From: Pegoplata infirma
Lineage: Eukaryota; Arthropoda; Insecta; Diptera; Anthomyiidae
Direction: 5' to 3'
Assembly (NCBI GenBank): GCA_963921195.1
Contig: OY992536.1
Coordinates: forward strand, 1,612,001 to 1,676,000
Length of the DNA stretch: 64,000 bases
Below the pieces are notes generated by a model that ran no database searches, was not told the origin of the DNA, and saw only the letters and a list, made by a program, of their open reading frames with translations. Position 1 is the stretch's first letter. Every line of letters starts with the position of its first letter. Below are positions 11,558 to 23,000 of the stretch, in pieces. A program made the position numbers and the translations under genes.

Positions 11558-12555
11558 TATATAGTAATGTACTGATTTTGTAGATACTGAAGGATATTGC
11601 TATTGGGTTTTGGTGGGAGAAAGTTATAAAAAAAGTTGCCCGTCCCTATTTAATAAAAGTATTTGTTAAACTCATTATTTTTTTAAAAAAATTGAAGTAA
11701 GTTTCTGAGACATTTTTTCTGAAGAAAAAACCACAGATTCTGAGACATTTTTTCGATTGATTAATTTTCAAAATCTAAGAAATTTTATATTTAAAAAATC
11801 TTCAGATTTATAGCCTTTTTTTCTTGATAAAGAATATTAGATTCTAGGGATTGTTTTTAAATAGTCTTAAATATTTGTATTTTTTTTAAAATGTTCTGTT
11901 GCTGAGAAATTTTGTTTATTGCAAAAGTCTCAGATTCTATGATTTTTTTTCTGTAGAAAAACAGAAATTTGCTCTGTAGAAAAAGTCTCATATTCTGAAA
12001 TATTCTATAGGAAAAGTCCTAGATTCAGGGACATATTTTTTACAAAATCTGTTTAAGATTCTGAGTTTTTTTTTCTTTAGAAAAATTTTCAGACTTGAAG
12101 TCATTTCAAAACAAAATTATTCGGACTCTGAGGCATATTTTCTAAAGGAACAGTCTCAAACTCGGAGTCATATTTTCACTGTCTCAAAATCAGAGACATT
12201 TATTTTACACAGCTCTGAAACATTTTTGCAATTGAAAGTTACTTTGACTCTGAGTAATATTTTCATTAGAAACTGTCTTAGAATCTGACACATTTATTCT
12301 ACAGAAAAATTTTCAGATTCTGAAATTTTTTTGCAATAAAAAATGTTTCATATTCTAGGCATTTTTTGTATCTATAAATTATTTTTTTATTTTTCTTTGT
12401 TCTTTTTTCGTTGTTTTTTTTCTAAAAACCCCTCTTTTGCCCTACAAATTTATGTTAATTAAATTAACCGTAACCGCAGGACTTTTATGCGGTTAAATAG
12501 TGCGGTTAAAAAAAACCGCTAATTTTTCCATAAATGTAATTTATAAGAATTTATT
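11558..12555. other. intergenic; degenerate short-period repeat
   Basis: From about 11700 to 12360 the motif AGATTCTGAGACATTTTTTC recurs in many diverged versions roughly every 45-60 bp, an old tandem array. AACCGCGG-type motifs follow at 12465-12515, matching the cluster at 9560-9625. No gene. Confidence 0.5.
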
Positions 12556-12771
12556 CCCAGCAAAACTTTGGTAATGGGTGGTGATGTTTATCCCTTATTT
12601 GTAGCATTATTTTAGGATGTCTTACGAAACATTTGTTCAACAACATATTATTTCAAGGTGAAAAATAATGTTTTACTAATAACTCGTTACGTAATGCATG
12701 ATTATTGCAAAAATTGTATTTCATTTTTATTATTTCTAAACATTAAATCATGGGTGACTTATATTTGGTTA

Positions 12772-13219
12772 CCCAGTTGGCAAAATAAAACCACACCTGA
12801 CATACAGCTGACTCTCCCCTTATGAAATCGCTGACATCTTCATACAATTTTTCAAAATGTCATCAGTTGGTCAGCAGTGTCCACCAGTATCGGTGGCCAC
12901 TAACAATTCGTTTAAACATGTGCTGACCAACTGCTGACATGTCATTGATGACATTTTGAAAAATTGTATGAAGATGTCAGCAATTTTATAAAGGGAGAGT
13001 CAGCACACACAAAAAAAAATATAAAAAAATGTGTCCGTTTTGGGGATAATACAACCTATAAAGTGGTTTTGGATAATTTACCTAAGTTTTTTTGAGCAAA
13101 AACTTTGGTAAGTTATCCAAAACCACTTTATAGGTTGTAATTAAACCAAAAACTGGCACAATTTTTTTAATTTTTTTTTGTGTGCAGTATGTCAGGTGTG
13201 ATTTTTTTTGCCGACTGGG
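12772..13219. mobile_element. MITE with CCCAGTTGGC ends (copy 1), itself interrupted
   Basis: CCCAGTTGGCAAAATAAAAC at 12772 pairs with an inverted TTGCCGACTGGG ending at 13219; TA flanks both ends (12770-12771, 13220-13221). Inner palindromic arms include CTGACATCTTCATACAATTT. A second, uninterrupted copy of 281 bp lies at 39946-40226. The extra length here is the nested hairpin element at 13005-13184. No protein is encoded. Confidence 0.8.
13005..13184. mobile_element. nested hairpin MITE inside the CCCAGTTGGC element
   Basis: CACACAAAAAAAAAT on the left and ATTTTTTTTTGTGTG on the right bound a strong hairpin whose arms share ACCTATAAAGTGGTTTTGGA and its inverse. The sister MITE at 39946-40226 reads GAGTCAGTAGTATGTCAGG straight through at the corresponding point. 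The sequence between GAGTCAG and CAGTATGTC here is therefore an insertion, perhaps with a 3-bp CAG duplication. Confidence 0.65.
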
Positions 13220-13289
13220 TACATTATGTATTATTTCAAAATTTGAAATAATGCATTATTTGTAATTGAATACATAATGCATTATAATA

Positions 13290-13882
13290 CAGTAGAATCT
13301 CACAAATTAGAACCACTTTGTTCCTCGGGTAGTTCTAATTTCTGAAAAGTTATAATTTCTGGACATTTTTTTTTTCAAAGTAAATGACAAAATAACAATA
13401 AAAACAGTTACGAATACTTTATATTAACGCAAAACAATTTTTATTTGTTAATATTTAATTAATTTAACACATTAAATTCGTAGGAAAACGCTTTTAAGCG
13501 CTTTGAAATGAGAAATAACAGGCGTTACATCGATTATTTCATCGTCACTGCTATCTGATCCGTCATTAAACCCATCTTCATTCCATTTTTCAATTTCTCT
13601 TACGCTTATGGAATTATAAAAATAAAAAATTAAATTAAAAGTCCAGAAATTAGAACCACTGGTTCTAATTTTAGAGCGTTAACTTCATATAAATCGGGTT
13701 TTCCCCTATTTAGTTTAAAAAAAACTACAAAAAAAATATTTTGTATTGAAAATAAAAAAAAAAAACTTCCAGGAATTAGAACCACAGGTTCTAATTTCAG
13801 AGCGTCCAATACATTAAAATAGCCGGTTCTAATTTCTGGACAGTTCTAATTTGTGAGAGTTCTAATTTGTGAGATTCTACTG
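13290..13882. mobile_element. pogo/Tigger-like deletion derivative
   Basis: CAGTAGAATCTCACAAATTA at 13290 is exactly inverted at the right end (TAATTTGTGAGATTCTACTG ending 13882), with TA target duplications (13288-13289, 13883-13884). CAGT-starting ends with TA targets are typical of the pogo/Tigger branch of Tc1-mariner. The internal sequence retains only the 3' end of a transposase frame on the minus strand (13472-13620), so most of the coding region has been deleted. Motifs such as GGTTCTAATTTC recur in tandem at both ends. Confidence 0.8.
13472..13620 (-). pseudogene. C-terminal remnant of a pogo-like transposase
   Basis: A minus-strand frame ending at TAA 13472-13474 encodes about 48 residues containing EIEKWNEDG, an acidic stretch (DGSDSSDDEII) and VISHFKALKSVFLRI. 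An acidic segment followed by a short helical end is the usual tail of pogo/Tigger transposases, downstream of the DDE catalytic core. The core itself is absent. Confidence 0.45.
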
Positions 13883-14256
13883 TAACATAAAAAAATATAT
13901 ATTTTATACAAAAATGCATTAGTTTGAACTAGAGACAGGAATTTTTGAATCACGGGCACTAACTCACGAGCATATTTTTGCTACTCACTTATAATCACGT
14001 CAGTAAATTTAATACATCGTTACTTGTTCACTTCTCGTTACGCCCTATATATTACGTTCTGGAATGCTATATTTTATACCTTACTCGTATGCATTACTTT
14101 GAGTCTCATCCCATGTTATCCTATATCTTATTTTATACCTTATTTGGTAATCAAAGTTTTCCTGGGTAATCCAAATTATTGATAAAACCAACATTTCCTT
14201 GAAATCTGCTAATTTTCCCCGCGATTTCCGAAAAGTGGCCCGACGGATATTCGCCA

Positions 14257-14820
14257 CACTCAAAAAAAAAAAACTGTAAAGTTGGCAAAAAATTTAGTTA
14301 AATTTAACTAAAAAAACACCTGATTTTGAACCTACTAAATTTCTAGTTAATTTAACAAAAAATATTTAGTTAACTTTTCGTAGAATGAATGTAGCAAAAA
14401 AACAGTAATTTTAACTAAAAATTCAGCTGAAAATTTCGTAACATTTTTAATTAGGTGAATTCAACTAACCTTTTTTTTTAAATAAAAAAAAAATATATAT
14501 TTTTCACAGCGTTAAGTTCAGCTTAAGTAGGACTAATGAGATTTGCATAGGAGGCTACACAAGAAATGTTTAAAATTTTCGACTTGACAAAAATGTTACA
14601 AAAAATCAGCAAATTAATTAGTAAAAATTCGTAAACTCAGTTTTAAAGTCAACAAAAAAATTTAATTCCAAATTTGTACAAAACTAGTATTTTCGTAAAT
14701 CGAACTTAACTAAAAAAAGTAGTTAAAACGCTGATTTTAACTAAAAATTTGCTAAAAAGCCAGTAAACTCGAGTTAACAAAAAAAAGTTTGTTAACTTTA
14801 CAGTTTTATTTTTTTGAGTG
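14257..14820. mobile_element. CACTCAAAAA-ended MITE, CA-flanked
   Basis: CACTCAAAAAAAAAAAACTG at 14257 and CAGTTTTATTTTTTTGAGTG ending at 14820 are inverted ends. Subterminal ACTAAATTTAACTAAAA motifs recur in both orientations. The flanking dinucleotide is CA on both sides, as at 41689-42287, whereas 33376, 34810 and 43881 are flanked by TA. No coding capacity. Confidence 0.7.
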
Positions 14821-15820
14821 CATGTATTACATTTTTCTTCTCAAAGGTGTTGTTAATGAATGCAGAAAAAAAAATATATATATTTAAAATTTTTTTTTAA
14901 TAAAATTAATTTAAAATAAAATTTTGAAAAAAAGTTTTTGATTTGGTTTCAAGTCTTAACGGGTTAATAATACCGTAAAATTATTAAATTTAATTTTTAA
15001 GTATTTACGATCATATATCATACAAAAATAACACAATAACCCCAATCGGGATCGGTTCTGCTTACCGGGGAAAGTTATATCGGGTAAAATAAAGTTAATT
15101 GTGTCCCGGCGTTTCGCTAGTTTAGCTCTAATAATCGAGATATATTGTTTTGAAGTTATAGAGGAAATTGTAGTTTTTGTCCCTTTTTCGTACATTTTGG
15201 CCACCTAAATGTTCGAATATTGCAAAGTAATGTGCGGCAAAGTTGTAGCCGACGTTGAGCTTAATAACTTTGCTGGACATGTAGATGGTCAAAATGCATA
15301 AAGAAGCATAAAAACTACAATATACATACATATCGTTGGTTTTGGTTTTCAACAAAAACTCATTGTAAAAACTTATTGTTGGTTTTTATGCCTTTTTCGT
15401 GTATTCTGACCACCTAAATGTCCAAATATCGCAAAGTTTTGTTCAGAAAAGTTATCAATATTAACGCTGGCTACAACTTTGATGAACACCACTTTGCGAT
15501 ATTTGCACATTAGGTGGTCAAAATTCACGAAAACTGCACTTTTCTTAAAGATAAGCTTATTTGATATTTGAAGTCCCCAGGAACTATTTTTTGCAAACTG
15601 TTTCTACTGTAACATATTTAGGAAAAGGCAAATTTTTTTGTAACACAAACAAAAATCGAAACACAGTATCATTTAGGACAATTTCAAGTATAGTACATAT
15701 AAATAATCTATTCTAGAATGGAAAGTAGAACTGGAACCCAGGTAACTGTATTGTATTCTACAACCAATTATTTGGAATAGAAAATTTTTGCTGGGTAGTA
15801 TGCATGTAGGTATGTATGTA
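14821..15820. other. intergenic with dispersed motifs
   Basis: No gene. A motif like GACCACCTAAATGTnC...ATATTGCAAAG occurs near 15198 and 15408 and inverted near 15498-15520, an old repeat with inverted parts. The rest is AT-rich. Confidence 0.4.
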
Positions 15821-16531
15821 CACTCAGAAAATTATGTTACTACATGTCAGTTGTTTGTATATTTTACAGTAGTTAGTTGTTTTAAACTACAGTCAGTTGT
15901 TTTTGTATGAGGAATGTCAAACAACTACATATTTTTGTTAATTTTTTAAATTCGTTTTCTTGAACAACTTAAAAAAAAGTACTGTAATGCAGTAACCGTT
16001 ATTTAAAGTAGTTAATTTTATTTTTTTAATTTAAAAACCTTTCTAATTTTTTTTTTAATTAAATTTTTTTTGTTTTTATTTTTGACAGCTTTTTAAAAAG
16101 AAAAAAAAGTTGAAAAAACTAAAAAAATTTTTTGGTCTTCAGTTTTTTTTTTGTTAAAAATAAATAAAGAAATAAAATATTTTTATTGCAATTTATATAT
16201 GTAAATACTGTAAAAAATTTACACAATAATTTTCCATTTTTGAAACGTTAATTTTAAATTTTTGTAATTCTTTTTATGTATGTATGATTTTTTTTCTTTT
16301 TGGGTAGTTGTTTTTTACTACATTTGTCAATTATTTTTACTACATATGTTAATTGTTTTGACTACAAATTTAAGTTGTTTTCACTACATAAATCAGTTTT
16401 TTTTTGTCAGCTAAAATAACTAACATTGTTAGTTGTTTTAACTGAAAAAACAATTGACCCCAAAACAACTTACAAAGTAGTTGTTTTAACTGACATTTTC
16501 AGTTGATTTTACTTCCATAATTTTCTGAGTG
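15821..16531. mobile_element. MITE with CACTCAGAAAATTATG ends
   Basis: CACTCAGAAAATTATG at 15821 pairs with CATAATTTTCTGAGTG ending at 16531; TA on both sides (15819-15820, 16532-16533). Subterminal regions are arrays of CAGTTGTTT/ACTAC motifs in both orientations. A fragment of the same family's right end lies at about 49900-49967. Non-autonomous. Confidence 0.8.
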
Positions 16532-17164
16532 TATATTAATATACTCGCATTTTGTATGTGTGTATGTTTGTTTATTAAATATTAATTGTAGCTACAACTA
16601 TTTTTTGTTTATATAAATATGGATGTTTTTATGTATAAGTGATTAGATATTATGTATTTAAGAACCATTTAATGAATGTATATAGAGAAGACTACGAGTA
16701 AATGAATGTTATAGTAAGATTTATAATCTTTAGGAGTATTAAATCTAATCAGACACATTACTTTTTCACCTGTAACGGAACGAGAGAGAGAGATAGATTG
16801 AGAGAAAAACATATGTATAATTCATTGTAAACTTGTAGGTAATAACACGAATTTATGTACATATCGCTAATTTACTGCAATAGTGAAATAACTTTAAAAA
16901 TGTGATTTTTGAGTTTGTGATGCAGAATTATCCGTTATATCATTGTTTTATTGTTTAAGCAATTAGTTTTTTTTTAATAAGAAACCATTTTCAATTAAGA
17001 ACTTTAAACACTGTTTCTGAAAAATCCGTTTTTTTTGAGTTATGCCACTATTGTAGTAAATAAGCGATATGTAGACTTTTTGTGGAATACAATATGTATG
17101 TTTTACGATATGTTTAGACAATTTTATAAAAAAGATTATTGGAGAGTAGTGATTAGTATGTTTT
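16532..17164. other. downstream region / likely 3' UTR of the FRMPD4-like gene
   Basis: This lies immediately downstream of the stop codon of the minus-strand gene. An AATAAA poly(A) signal on the minus strand (TTTATT, plus 16947-16952) sits about 215 nt past the stop, with others further on; which is used cannot be told. A short GA-rich run lies near 16785-16805. Confidence 0.4.
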
Positions 17165-20082
17165 TTAGGGGGAAAATACTCTTAAACTTCTTAATAGTGT
17201 AGCTAAGACATTGGCTAAACATTCAGCTTGTAAAGCCAATTGGCCTGCACCCAATGGTCCCATTTGTACGCCAACTAATTCACGAAACGATGAGGCAACG
17301 TCGTGCACCTTTAGCACAATGTTCCGTGTTTGTAGGGGTGCAGATGTGTGGCGTGTCATATCTTGTGTTAGTTCGGTTATACGTCTTATCGCCGTAAGAC
17401 AAGAGGTTAAATGTTCGGGCAATGTTGATAGGGTCATGTCAGACATGGCTACAACCAAATATTTGGAGGCAGTTACTAATACTAGTGTTTGTTCGGTTAG
17501 TTCGTTGCGTGCCCTCTGAAACTTGTCTTCATCGATGCTAGTTCCTCCTCCAGCCGATTGTGCGGCAGTACACTGGGCCGCAACTTGATCTAGTTTCACT
17601 AGGAGGCCGGCCATGGCTACATCTGTTTTGGCTAGTAGGGCTTCGGGATCAATAATATGACCATTTTTAATGATCAACTTACTGCCGGTGGTGGGAAAAC
17701 TTCTTGCACTGATGGTCAGATGACTTATGGGGCTAGCGTTATGGGTTTTCCTTGTCATTTGGGGAGAACATAATAGCGGATAAGGAGATGATGGTGGTGG
17801 TGGTGGATATCGTTGTTCTCGATACTCGCGATTATTTAAGGCGGAATGTTGATGCAACTGCTGTTGTTGTTGCATGGATAATGAAGGTTTAGGTTGAGAT
17901 TGAGGTGTTAATATTGGACTATATACAGCCGAGCTATTGGGTGAGGGAAACACTCGAGGCTGTGTAGGTGGTGGCGGTGTTGGTGTTTTCACATCTATTG
18001 CTCCAGGATAGTTCAAAGGTAAAGGACTTTTTCTTAGAATTGGTCGTGTTGCAATTGGAGGTAATGGAGGTTTCTTCGGGGCTAAAGGACTCACCACTGA
18101 CGACATGTTTGAACGTTCCTCCTGAATCACTTGCCGAGGACTAGTATTGTATGCTGATCGGGGTGGCAACACTGGTGGGTTTCCTTCGGATATATCTGAC
18201 TTTAAACCGTTTCTTTGCGGCAAGGGTGATGAAGTCGAATTGTAGGCATGTTTTTTTGGCGAATACCGCTGCATAAGTTCTGCACTCTTTGGTGGTCTAA
18301 TAGGTGCTGCTTGTTCAACGGATTGTGATCTCGGTGGTAATTTCAGATTAGTAGAACTGTCATCGGTGGACTCTTCATTCTTTGATTTGGGGCAGCAGGA
18401 AAATTTGCTTTTCCTTTCCACTGTGGCATACTCAATAATGTGGCCTTTGAATTCGACATTCTTAGTTTCTTCATTTGGCTTTGGCGCCAAAGGTGGCTTT
18501 ACCTCTCTCTTAGAAGTCGTTGCTGAATTGCTGTACAAACTCTCTGTAAAGGTTTCGTGGCGGATCGGTGATCCATCGACGTCGTCTAAATTGGGAGGAG
18601 GTGGTATTATAAATGACATTATTTCTTCGGGGGTTAACTCTTTCGCTGGTGTTGCTTTTTGAGTCGGCGGTGCAACAACGACCTTTTCTAAAAACGTATC
18701 TAAGTCCTGATCTTGACCAACTTCGTGGTGGATTTTCGTGGTAAAATCTCTAAAGCCCTTTGGTGCTGCATTTAGCAACGAAGGTGCATCCAATTCATCT
18801 GGCGTTTGCGGGGGAGGTATGGCACGTAAATCTATTAGATCGCTGTCGGTTTCAATGAAAGTGTCTTCGCGTATTTCAAACCCGTATATTTCGGACAATT
18901 TTTTAGCTGCTACGTCAGTGTCCTGATTGAAATTCTCCACATTACTTAAATCCTTGAGCTGCTTAAGGTATTCTTTGAGATTGTAGTCCTTAGTTTCCAT
19001 ACCAAAATTATTACTATCGGGACTGTGTAACCCGAAACTAGATCGATAGGCTAAATTTTGTTTACGACTAGATTTATCATTGGTATTTAGTAGTGAAGGC
19101 CTTCGGGTGGTGGGAGAATTGGTGGGTGAGGCGATTGACTCTGAATCACTTTCACTTTGTGAAAAGTCAGCGCCCAGCGCCTGTAGATTACTTAGTAATT
19201 GGCTGAAGCCATTCACCTTCCGTTCGGGCCGAGGGCTAGACGTGTCAATTAGGGTGGGCTTCTTGCGTCTAACATCCGTTTGATTTTCGCCTATAGAATT
19301 CAGTCCTTGTGTAATTCCACTCAAGTCATGATTTATGGTTTCGGCCAGCAGAACAAGTGAATCGCTATGCTTTAAGGATCCCTGCTGCGGTGTTTCTTCA
19401 TTTGAGGATAGTTTACTGCTATTGAGACTATCACAATCACTATCAAATTCTATAACACCGCTAGTGTTGACATTTGAGGAATTAATAGCACTGGTTGGAC
19501 TTTGCCATGACGCCACAACCGAGCTGTAAGACGAACTTGTGTTTGTCAATCTTACGTCTTGTACTAATTCTCCTTGTTCATTCAAATACTGTTCGGAATT
19601 TTCCACCATTTTTTGCATTTCCTGAACTCGACGGAAGACCTCCTCATTTTTAGCTTCCATTTTAGCTGTGTTATTGAAGCTGTGGGAACGATCTCCATAA
19701 TTACTACCACCACCGCTGCTATCACTCATTCCTGAGTCTTTGGCTTCTTCCAAGAGTTCTGTAGCCATTACGCTGTGAATATCCAAATCCATTGCTGAGA
19801 GCAGAGGCAAATTTGAAGATGCATGAGTACAATTCGAAATGCTTAGAGTTTTGTTAGTCATACTATCAGCCGTTTCCTGTTGACACATTTCACTGGGATT
19901 TTGAGATTTTATCTTGCTAGGATGATATGGCGTAGGCATAAGGAAATTAATACTATGTGCTCTATTATGAAATGGTAATAAATAGCTCCAGTAAGCTGGT
20001 AACACAGTATGCTGAGCAAGGTATGACGGTGCATTATCCTCGTCAACTGGCTCTCGTTCACGTGAGACTGGGAGGATTTTGC
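17165..20082 (-). CDS. coding exon 10: long Pro/Ser-rich tail and helical C-terminus
   Basis: 2918 nt, residues 714-1685 and the stop codon. It starts after acceptor ATTGATAG. The N-terminal part has MDLDIHSVMATELLEEAKDS and Ser-rich stretches. The middle is acidic and Ser-rich. Residues about 1180-1510 are strongly proline-rich (PPPP runs, PPLPP), with a short glutamine run (QQQQQ) near residue 1455. The last 170 residues lose this bias and read as several amphipathic helices (EALLAKTDVAMAGLLVKLDQ, then VHDVASSFRELVG). This resembles a helical-bundle domain of the FAT/vinculin kind; that resemblance is my inference. The single 2.9-kb exon has no frameshift. Confidence 0.92.
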
Positions 20083-23000
20083 CTATCAATAGTTAATAAG
20101 GCTAATAAGTGACTTTCATTTCAACTAAATTTATTAGCTTACCTGTCATAAGCCTAAAGTATCCAGCCAAGCATATGGAAAACTCACATGCATCTCGATC
20201 TTCCATACAAAATTTAACTAATCGATCTCCCTGCATAAAAATACTTACACTGCACGTAATGTCATCTTCTCTATTTACTATGATATGACTAAAATCTTCG
20301 ATCGCTGAGATTGGTTGCGGCTGGAATAGAACGGTAGAAGAAATATGACAACTATTGCAAAATTTCCTAAAAAGGATGTATGTATGTGAAAACTTACCAC
20401 TGAGTTTCTGGCACTTGATATTTGGCTCAAACCAAATCTGGGACTTACTAAGAGGACACGTTCTACGCCCTCTCTTTGGTTAGTGCTAAAGCATTTGGCT
20501 CCATAGCTAGGTAAACTAGCTATTATGTCTAAATAATGCAACTTAGCCTATAGTGAGAGAGAAGAAAATAAAATGTTACGAATCTATTGGAAAATAATGA
20601 ACAGAAGTGTTGTACCTGAAGTTGTGTTAAAACTTTAGTCGATGAGCCAGTCATTTCGGCATTCATTTTCAAGAAGTGAGATATTAATCGCCTTAATTCT
20701 TTGCGTTTCATACCCTCAAACAATGATGCCGGCACAAACCGTTCTAAGCCAAATTCACGCCTGATAAAACGAAATAACAAACAACACCAAATAACACAAT
20801 AAGAAATTTATTAAGTCGAAATTTTGATTAGTGACTTACTCGACTATCTTGACCGTTAATTTCGACGGTTGTACGCTATTAGCCAGAGCATGCTGGTGCA
20901 TGTGCAAGGCAGCCAAACGCAAAGCTACATCCGGTTGTAATTCGGGAGAAAAACGTTCTTGCGTAACATCATTACAACATTGCAAATACAAGTAGTCTAA
21001 AGCATTAAGATCCTTTTGGGCTAACTCTGCAGCGGAAATCGGTACAAAAGTCACACGAAACAAGCAACGCAATTTATGAGCTCCAGGGCGAGATGCTATC
21101 TAATTTGTGTAATGTGTTTTTATTAAAAACATGAAATTGTGGATATTATTAAAAAAAACTTACTTTTGCCAAAGATTCTTCGGGATCTAATAACGTCAAT
21201 TTGTTTCGCTTAAGACTTTTTACATGTTCCAAGACTAGACTGAATATTTCGCCCGTGGTAAAACATAACTTGTCCAATAGAGATGTAACCACATCCTAAA
21301 TAAAACAGAAGATTAGTCTTCGTTAAGATGCGTTTGTTTAGAGATTTGTAGCTACCTGTACTGTTGTTGTTGCGTCATATTTAAAGGATTTGGTTTGACC
21401 ATTTTCCAAAAAAACCTTTAAAACATTTGCCATAGGTGGTACGCAAATATCTCCCAAGGAAAACGCTGAAGGCTGCAGCACATAAATGGGAGAATGAAAT
21501 GTTTTAATCAACTACAGAGTAATATTAAATAAAAATCATATTCACATACCGGAAACAATGGAGCTCCGTTGACACATACACTCTCTGCAAAACGTACCCG
21601 ACTGGGTCTGGTTCTTAGTTTAGCTCTCTTTCCGGCTGATAGCAAAGTAGACTTACGTCCTGGCACTATATTGTGGGCTGGTTGGCATACCAACAGTGTA
21701 ACTTGAGTTTCGCAAGCCCTCACCAATTGTATAACACGATCTCTGGGAGCATCTTTGACATCTTCCCCGTTGACAGCTAATATTTGATCTCCAGGCTGAA
21801 GTTTCTTCATGCTAGGACCATCTTCTGTAACAAATCGAACTATAACAGGACGTTCACTACCAGCTACAAAGCCAAAGCCCATAGTAGGACTACGCTGTAA
21901 AACGACAACTCTAGGATCCGGTGGATTTTCGTCCCACTTTACACATTCAGGCGCCTCATACGTTGACGTCTTATTTAGATGGCTGCAACATTAACTAGTC
22001 TTACTTTCGAATTCAAACTCTAACAAGTGTCTTTTTACTTACTTGATAAAATAAGATCGACCCTTAGAATCAATAGCTTTCTCCCAACCATATGGTAAAA
22101 CTTCATATTTGCTCCAGTCTTCACAAGATGGCAGCCATCCAGAAGTTTGAGTAATGTGACTATAAAGAAAATAAAAACATCAGCGTGTTTTGTTATAGTT
22201 TTTGATTCATAGTGGACATTTTTTATGACTGATTAGTACTAGCTGATCAATTCGATTCCATCAACGCTTTTCAAATGATTTAAATATTTTTTTCGTACGT
22301 TTTCCATTTACGAGAACACATTGATCATTAAGAAATGTATTTAGGTACTTTTTTGCATCTATAGGCGGATGAATGTTGCATAATTTCATGGTTATTGTTA
22401 ATTACCATGGAATTAATTTGATCATCTCAAAATCAACAACTAACTTATTACATTTTGTTGGTCGTATGGTGGATGTGTAGGTAAATCATATAATGTAAAA
22501 TTTAATGAATGCATTCATTGAAGTGCACACTATTAAATAACAATAACAACAACAAAAGAAAGAACAATGTAATGATGACAAAAATAGTCTTGATTGTGTT
22601 GATGATTACCATGTTGGGGGATGATGTTGATAATTAATTCAATTTTGGCCTTTTCCGCCTTTGTACATGATAAATTTTACTTATACCGAGTAGCTGTTTG
22701 TGTTTTCCAGTACCCTGTGCAACTAAGTGAAAAATTACTTAAAACAATTTGGCATAATTAAGTTTATGATGTAGGTACACTGACTGACTGGTACACTGAT
22801 ATGTAGTACATTGAATAGGTCCGTCCATTGACATAGTTGCAAGAATTCATGCTACACAGTAAAACATTGCATGGGCGGATTTGCATTTTCAAAAACATAG
22901 TTTCATTTGATCAAGGTTAACAAATTTGGAAAATTATAGTCGGTCAATACCGTCCTGAAAATGGGTTCCAAGTAGGGTTGCCAAACGGCCTGGAATGGCC

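Larger units (their letters stand above)
12556..14166. mobile_element. composite element with CCCAGnAAAACTTTG ends, interrupted by other MITEs
   Basis: CCCAGCAAAACTTTGGTAAT at 12556 pairs with ATTACC...CAAAGTTTTCCTGGG inverted at the right (GGTAATCAAAGTTTTCCTGG near 14146-14165). Subterminal GTAATGCAT/ATGCATTA steps occur on both sides. Its body is interrupted by the TA-flanked MITE at 12772-13219 and the pogo-like element at 13290-13882. No clean target duplication is visible, so the outer boundary is tentative. Confidence 0.4.
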
